In this document: in pieces, positions 31,304-34,407 of the stretch
How positions within the stretch are numbered: the first letter of the stretch is position 1
Layout of the letters: each line of letters begins with the position of its first letter
Origin: Sphingobacterium sp.
GTDB lineage: Bacteria; Bacteroidota; Bacteroidia; Sphingobacteriales; Sphingobacteriaceae
Reading direction: 5' to 3'
NCBI GenBank assembly: GCA_022712315.1
Contig: JALAGS010000122.1
Span: 1-34,407, forward strand
DNA: 34,407 nt
Translations under genes and position numbers: made by a program
The notes under the pieces: model-generated
Databases searched by the model: none
Seen by the model: the letters and a program-made list of their open reading frames with translations, nothing else
What the model was told of the DNA's origin: nothing

Positions 31304-32209
31304 ATGGTCAGAACGATTGTTGAAAAAGAAATCGCAAACTACGAATGGATAGATATCTCTGAGCCGACTTCAGAAGATTTCACTTTCATCAAAGAGCGCT
31401 ACAATTTAAATGAAGCTTCTATCAAGGACTCCAAAGAACCTGAGCACCTACCTAAAATCGAAGAATTTGAAAACTATACGTTCGTTATTCTTCGTGTCAT
31501 GTCAGACAATTTCAAAGAAAATTCGGACAGCATCGGCGAGATTACAGACCGCCTGACCATCTTCTATGGAAACGACTTTGTCATTACAGTACACAAACGT
31601 AGAATCGAATTCTTAGAAAAGCTTAAGAACATTGAATTCACATCCATCAAAACAAAAAATAGCCGTAAACTAGCCGTATTTATCACGACAGCGGCCGTAT
31701 TCACCTTTAGCCAAACTTTGGAACAGCTTTCAACACGGATCGATGCATACGAGGAATTGATATTTCTGAAACGGATGAAGCAGCAGCCAGTATTGAAAAA
31801 TCTTTATTTTATCAAAAGACAGATTGATGTTGCACGCAAGGTCATCTTTCTTTACAAAGAGGTTGTCGAGCATTTTCATTCATCGTCCAAAAAGGATGTA
31901 TACACCCGGGATTTAAAAGATCTTCAGGTCCGTACATCGACCTTATACGAAAACTTATCAGAGAATGTAGCACAACTGCTCAATGTATACTTTAATATTT
32001 CGTCCAATCACACGAATGAGATCATGCGTATTCTCACAATTTTCTCGGTATTTTTTATGCCGATCACTTTTGTGGCGGGAATTTATGGCATGAACTTTAA
32101 AAATATGCCCGAACTCGAATGGTACTATGGATACCCGGTTGCCATGGGGATCATGGTAGCGATATCGCTGGCCATTTATTTATGGTTCAAAAGAAAAGGT
32201 TGGTTATAA
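31304..32209 (+). CDS. corA: CorA-family magnesium/divalent cation transporter
   Basis: 301-residue inner-membrane channel, expected as a pentamer. A large cytoplasmic N-terminal domain (1-240) with the usual helical funnel precedes two C-terminal transmembrane helices (about 245-261 and 278-295). The diagnostic YGMNF selectivity motif is at 261-265 at the end of the first helix. The loop NMPELEWYYGYP between the helices fits the family. Transports Mg2+ and possibly Co2+ or Ni2+; a Zn-exporting ZntB-like role is less likely but cannot be excluded. Its last codons and stop form the left arm and loop of a hairpin shared with convergent tsaB, and the two genes overlap by 6 bp. Confidence 0.92.
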   Translation: MVRTIVEKEIANYEWIDISEPTSEDFTFIKERYNLNEASIKDSKEPEHLPKIEEFENYTFVILRVMSDNFKENSDSIGEITDRLTIFYGNDFVITVHKRRIEFLEKLKNIEFTSIKTKNSRKLAVFITTAAVFTFSQTLEQLSTRIDAYEELIFLKRMKQQPVLKNLYFIKRQIDVARKVIFLYKEVVEHFHSSSKKDVYTRDLKDLQVRTSTLYENLSENVAQLLNVYFNISSNHTNEIMRILTIFSVFFMPITFVAGIYGMNFKNMPELEWYYGYPVAMGIMVAISLAIYLWFKRKGWL

Positions 32210-32228
32210 TAAGCCAACCTTTTTCTTT
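32190..32228. terminator. Bidirectional terminator spanning the convergent corA/tsaB ends
   Basis: AAAGAAAAGGTTGG (32190-32203) pairs with CCAACCTTTTTCTTT (32214-32228) with one extra base on the right arm. The 10-nt loop TTATAATAAG carries the corA stop (32207-32209) and the complement of the tsaB stop (32204-32206). Both arms lie in coding sequence. Confidence 0.8.
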
Positions 32229-32911
32229 GCTGTGGTAACCACAAAATCCTTGAGATAGAATGGCTCGAAGTAAGCAACATCCTCGAACTGTTTTTTCTGA
32301 AATTTATCAAATGCCAGCTGCGATAAAAAAGCGGCGGAATCCTGAAAGCCTGCCAGGATATGCACACGGTCTGTTGCGCTAAACAAATCTTCAAATTTAT
32401 CGGCTCCCGAACCAAATAGATGAACGCGGCTATAGCTTGACAACAATTCATTGAAATAATCCGCATCGATAATTTCTGCTGAGGTTGCTTTCACTAATGC
32501 AGCATTATGGTCATAAACAGCCGTATATACCTCCATACGACGGGCGTCAAGCATGGGTAAATAAGCTTCCTGCTCTTTTAAACCAAACTGCTCTTTATAC
32601 CCTAAAAATAACGCTTCCAACGTATTGATAGCAATCAAAGGTATATCCAACGCATAACAAAGACCTTTGGCCGTCGACACCCCTATACGTAAACCAGTAT
32701 AAGAGCCCGGTCCCATGCTCACCGCCACAGCACTTAAATCCTGCATCGCCCGGTTTGTCTGTTTAAGGATTTCCGCAATCAAAATGGTCAATCTAGCGGC
32801 ATGGGCATTGGGTTCATCGAGATCTATAACCGCTAGCGTTTCACCATTTTCACTTAGGGCAACCGAGCAAATCGTGGTTGAAGTATCAATTTGTAAAATT
32901 AAATTATTCAT
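32204..32911 (-). CDS. tsaB: tRNA threonylcarbamoyladenosine complex subunit TsaB
   Basis: 235-residue cytoplasmic protein of the ASKHA fold, the dimerisation partner of TsaD in synthesis of t6A37 on ANN-decoding tRNAs. Signatures: LILQIDTSTTICSVALSENG at the N-terminus, MGPGSYTGLRIGVSTAKGLCY, and MLDARRMEVYTAVYD. The C-terminal half is shorter and less conserved than in TsaD, as usual. Three in-frame starts are possible (32929, 32917, 32911); 32911 gives the family's usual N-terminus, while 32929 makes an ATGA overlap with yidD and would favour coupled translation. It is the last gene of the rpmH-rnpA-yidD-tsaB run. Its product feeds the pathway completed by MtaB (10.0-11.3 kb). Confidence 0.92.
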   Translation of the reverse strand: MNNLILQIDTSTTICSVALSENGETLAVIDLDEPNAHAARLTILIAEILKQTNRAMQDLSAVAVSMGPGSYTGLRIGVSTAKGLCYALDIPLIAINTLEALFLGYKEQFGLKEQEAYLPMLDARRMEVYTAVYDHNAALVKATSAEIIDADYFNELLSSYSRVHLFGSGADKFEDLFSATDRVHILAGFQDSAAFLSQLAFDKFQKKQFEDVAYFEPFYLKDFVVTTAKKKVGLL

Positions 32912-32925
32912 CGTCATTATTGAAA

Positions 32926-33180
32926 TCATGGCACAGGATCATGTCCATGCCCACCCCAGGGATTGCAGCGTGCAATCCGTTTTAAAGCCATCCAGCCACC
33001 TTTAAAAGGCCCATATTTCAGAATAGCCTCCTTTCCGTATTGAGAACAGGTCGGCGTGTATCTACAATTAGCACCCAAAAATGGTGAAATGAAAACTTGG
33101 TAAAACCGAATAATAGCCAAGAAAATAAAACTAAACAGGGGTTGAATCCCCTTTTTCCAAATACGCTTCAGCACATTCAT
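32926..33180 (-). CDS. yidD: Membrane protein insertion efficiency factor YidD
   Basis: 84-residue protein that associates with the inner membrane through an amphipathic N-terminus ([22 protein letters not shown]). The rest holds the family signature with three cysteines: [18 protein letters not shown], then [15 protein letters not shown]. Helps YidC-dependent insertion. The start at 33180 lies inside rnpA, giving a 50-nt overlap in different frames, a common arrangement for this pair; no later ATG preserves the hydrophobic N-terminus. yidC is not in the window. Confidence 0.94.
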   Translation of the reverse strand: MNVLKRIWKKGIQPLFSFIFLAIIRFYQVFISPFLGANCRYTPTCSQYGKEAILKYGPFKGGWMALKRIARCNPWGGHGHDPVP

Positions 33181-33559
33181 CCTGCAATTTTTTCAGCATT
33201 TTACTCATTGCGGCATTAAACACATCATACGTTAAGATCTGCTTACCCACATATTGAATAGCCAAATACAAAGTTACATTATGTTTCAACAAAAATGGAA
33301 TCAAATCATTCGATTTTTGCGTACGGTAACTCTCGCGCATCATTCGCTTAATCGAATTGCGGTCAACTGCTCTTTTAAACCTACGTTTGGATACGGAAAT
33401 GATAGACTGACTGGCGGGAGTATTGTCAGCTATATGGTTGTTCTCGAAAATAAAAACAACTCTAAACGGATACAAAACAAAAGAAGAACCGCTTTTAAAA
33501 AGCGTATCAATACGCCTTTTCGCACATAACCGTTCTTCTTTTGTAAATGTATTTTTCAT
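33131..33559 (-). CDS. rnpA: Ribonuclease P protein component
   Basis: 142-residue basic protein that binds the RNase P RNA and helps process the 5' ends of pre-tRNAs. The N-terminus [20 protein letters not shown] matches the family's start. The RNA-binding signature appears as [23 protein letters not shown] (the RNR-type motif with R/K run) around residues 82-104. The C-terminus extends about 15 residues beyond the domain and overlaps yidD. rpmH lies 60 bp upstream, the conserved order in bacteria. Confidence 0.94.
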   Translation of the reverse strand: MKNTFTKEERLCAKRRIDTLFKSGSSFVLYPFRVVFIFENNHIADNTPASQSIISVSKRRFKRAVDRNSIKRMMRESYRTQKSNDLIPFLLKHNVTLYLAIQYVGKQILTYDVFNAAMSKMLKKLQDECAEAYLEKGDSTPV

Positions 33560-33619
33560 ACGATGACTTAATCTTATTAGAAAAAGTTCTTATAAGCGGC
33601 CACCGATCCTTGTCAAAGA

Positions 33620-33778
33620 TTAACCTTTGTGACGGTATTCGTCAGACACTGTAAGACGTTTTCTACCTTTAGCTCTACGTGAAGCTAATACTCTTCTACC
33701 GTTTGCAGAGCTCATACGCTCTCTAAAACCGTGTTTGTTTCTTCTTTTTCTTTGCGATGGCTGAAATGTTCTTTTCAT
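33620..33778 (-). CDS. rpmH: Large ribosomal subunit protein bL34
   Basis: 52-residue, highly basic protein read directly from the minus strand: it begins [20 protein letters not shown] and continues through [20 protein letters not shown] to a short C-terminal tail [10 protein letters not shown]. The KRTFQPS start and the GFRxRM...GRxVLxxRRxKGRxxL core are diagnostic for L34. The tail of about seven residues is slightly longer than in E. coli (46 residues in total). It heads the rpmH-rnpA-yidD-tsaB run and has a clear promoter upstream. Confidence 0.97.
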   Translation of the reverse strand: MKRTFQPSQRKRRNKHGFRERMSSANGRRVLASRRAKGRKRLTVSDEYRHKG

Positions 33779-33837
33779 GACGCTATTATGCTAATTTGTT
33801 CTTACTTCAATTAATACAAAACTCCCCAAGAGGAATG

Positions 33838-33869
33838 CAAAAGTAAAGTTTATTTTAGACAAAAACAAA
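33838..33869 (-). promoter_or_regulatory. rpmH promoter
   Basis: Minus strand TTTG (33869-33866), 20 bp, TACTTTTG (33845-33838): near-perfect Bacteroidota promoter. Predicted start about 33832, leader about 53 nt. Confidence 0.7.
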
Positions 33870-33960
33870 CAATATTACGAACATTTAAAGTTAATGTAAA
33901 GCGAGCAAGCTAATTTATTCAGCTACAGCTTCAAAAAACAATTTTCTATTGACTACAAAA

Positions 33961-33995
33961 TAAAAAACAGCGTAGTTTGGCTACGCTGTTTTTTA
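33961..33995. terminator. Terminator after mscL (bidirectional in form)
   Basis: TAAAAAACAGCGTAG (33961-33975) pairs perfectly with CTACGCTGTTTTTTA (33981-33995), 5-nt loop. It lies 23 bp after the mscL stop on the minus strand. Confidence 0.9.
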
Positions 33996-34017
33996 TAAAT
34001 GAAGGATATACTTTACA

Positions 34018-34407
34018 CTATTTATTTTTCAGAATATCTCTGATTTCAGTCAATAGCGTTTCTTCTTTTGTTGGTGCCGCAGGTGCTGCCGGAGCTGCTT
34101 CCTCCTTACGTTTTAATGAATTTAAAGCTTTGATAACACAAAAAATACAGAATGCCACAATTAGAAATTGGATAACTACATTGATAAAGTTACCATAATT
34201 AATCGATACCTCAGCCTGCTTTGTTGCTTCATCGGCTGCTTTCAAGATTAATTTTTTGGATGAAAAATCAACTCCACCTGTTAAATAACCGATAGGAGGC
34301 ATGATAATATCGTCCACCAAAGAGGTAACAATTTTACCAAAAGCACCACCGATAACAACACCGACAGCCAGATCTACCACGCTGCCGCGCATTGCAAACT
34401 CTTTAAA
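34018..34407 (-). CDS. mscL: Large-conductance mechanosensitive channel MscL (N-terminus cut by window edge)
   Basis: 129 residues visible; the frame stays open to the right edge. Visible N-terminal sequence is [20 protein letters not shown], so the methionine at 34392 is internal (family proteins start about 6-8 residues before FKEFA). First transmembrane helix and pore: [18 protein letters not shown]; then [20 protein letters not shown]; second helix [20 protein letters not shown]. The C-terminus has an Ala/Pro-rich linker ([15 protein letters not shown]) and the amphipathic bundle helix [14 protein letters not shown]. It forms an inner-membrane homopentamer that acts as emergency valve in hypo-osmotic shock. 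With the YbdG-like channel at 3.9-5.2 kb, it is the second mechanosensitive channel in the window. Confidence 0.96.
   Translation of the reverse strand, partial: FKEFAMRGSVVDLAVGVVIGGAFGKIVTSLVDDIIMPPIGYLTGGVDFSSKKLILKAADEATKQAEVSINYGNFINVVIQFLIVAFCIFCVIKALNSLKRKEEAAPAAPAAPTKEETLLTEIRDILKNK

Noticed and set aside
33131..33180. rnpA/yidD 50-nt overlap as an annotation error
   Set aside because: Both frames show their family's conserved ends and such overlap is common for this pair.
28447..33778. Replication origin suggested by gyrB, rpmH and rnpA together
   Set aside because: dnaA, dnaN and recF are missing and I saw no cluster of DnaA boxes (TTATCCACA) in the intergenic gaps; this may be an ancestral neighbourhood only.

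Overview
The window reads as ordinary chromosome of a Bacteroidota bacterium, most likely a Sphingobacteriaceae member close to Sphingobacterium. Supporting signs: AT-rich DNA, promoters of the Bacteroidota type (TTTG, about 19-20 bp, TAnnTTTG) in front of many genes, almost no Shine-Dalgarno sequences, and family content typical of the phylum (BFN/UVR protein, PASTA protein without a kinase, short GyrB, helix-hairpin-helix outer-membrane barrel next to comEC). The genus is inferred, not proven. I see no phage, insertion sequence, CRISPR array, tRNA or rRNA. Both ends cut a gene (etfB on the left, mscL on the right).

Layout. 1-5.2 kb: etfB-etfA, a bifunctional-nuclease-domain protein, a nucleoside-permease-like MFS transporter and a YbdG-like MscS channel, all on plus. 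5.6-8.7 kb: a secreted metallophosphoesterase, a small unknown membrane-anchored protein and an NlpC/P60 lipoprotein, all on minus. 8.9-11.3 kb: an EamA transporter convergent with the tRNA methylthiotransferase gene mtaB. 11.6-14.3 kb: thyA-folA and a serine hydrolase. 14.4-19.1 kb: ddl diverging from a PASTA protein, then mltG, a YbgC-type thioesterase and a YihY/BrkB membrane protein. This is a peptidoglycan-centred block. 19.4-22.3 kb: rpsA and a rhodanese-type sulfurtransferase. 22.3-28.3 kb: a tightly overlapped minus-strand operon encoding an outer-membrane barrel with a helix-hairpin-helix domain, ComEC and a RecQ helicase. 28.4-30.4 kb: gyrB on minus. 30.6-32.2 kb: an OmpH/Skp-like lipoprotein and a CorA transporter. 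32.2-33.8 kb: rpmH-rnpA-yidD-tsaB on minus. Finally partial mscL on minus.

Most interesting points. (1) The barrel/HHH-comEC-recQ operon has both junctions as 4-nt ATGA overlaps and looks like a self-contained DNA-uptake line from outer membrane to cytoplasm. (2) A roughly 80-bp interspersed repeat occurs three times (about 5160, 9860 and 19140), each just after the 3' end of a gene and in the same orientation. One copy supplies the last codons and stop of the MscS-type channel gene. (3) Upstream of the metallophosphoesterase there are two different arrays with an 11-bp period, one shaped like a PHO box and one of four GTCCCTAT-type units with an inverted partner. (4) Several compact regulatory arrangements appear: a palindrome on the ddl promoter, an rpsA leader with a rare strong Shine-Dalgarno that can be masked, a promoter whose -33 box lies in the preceding terminator, and a terminator hairpin whose loop holds the stop codons of two convergent genes.
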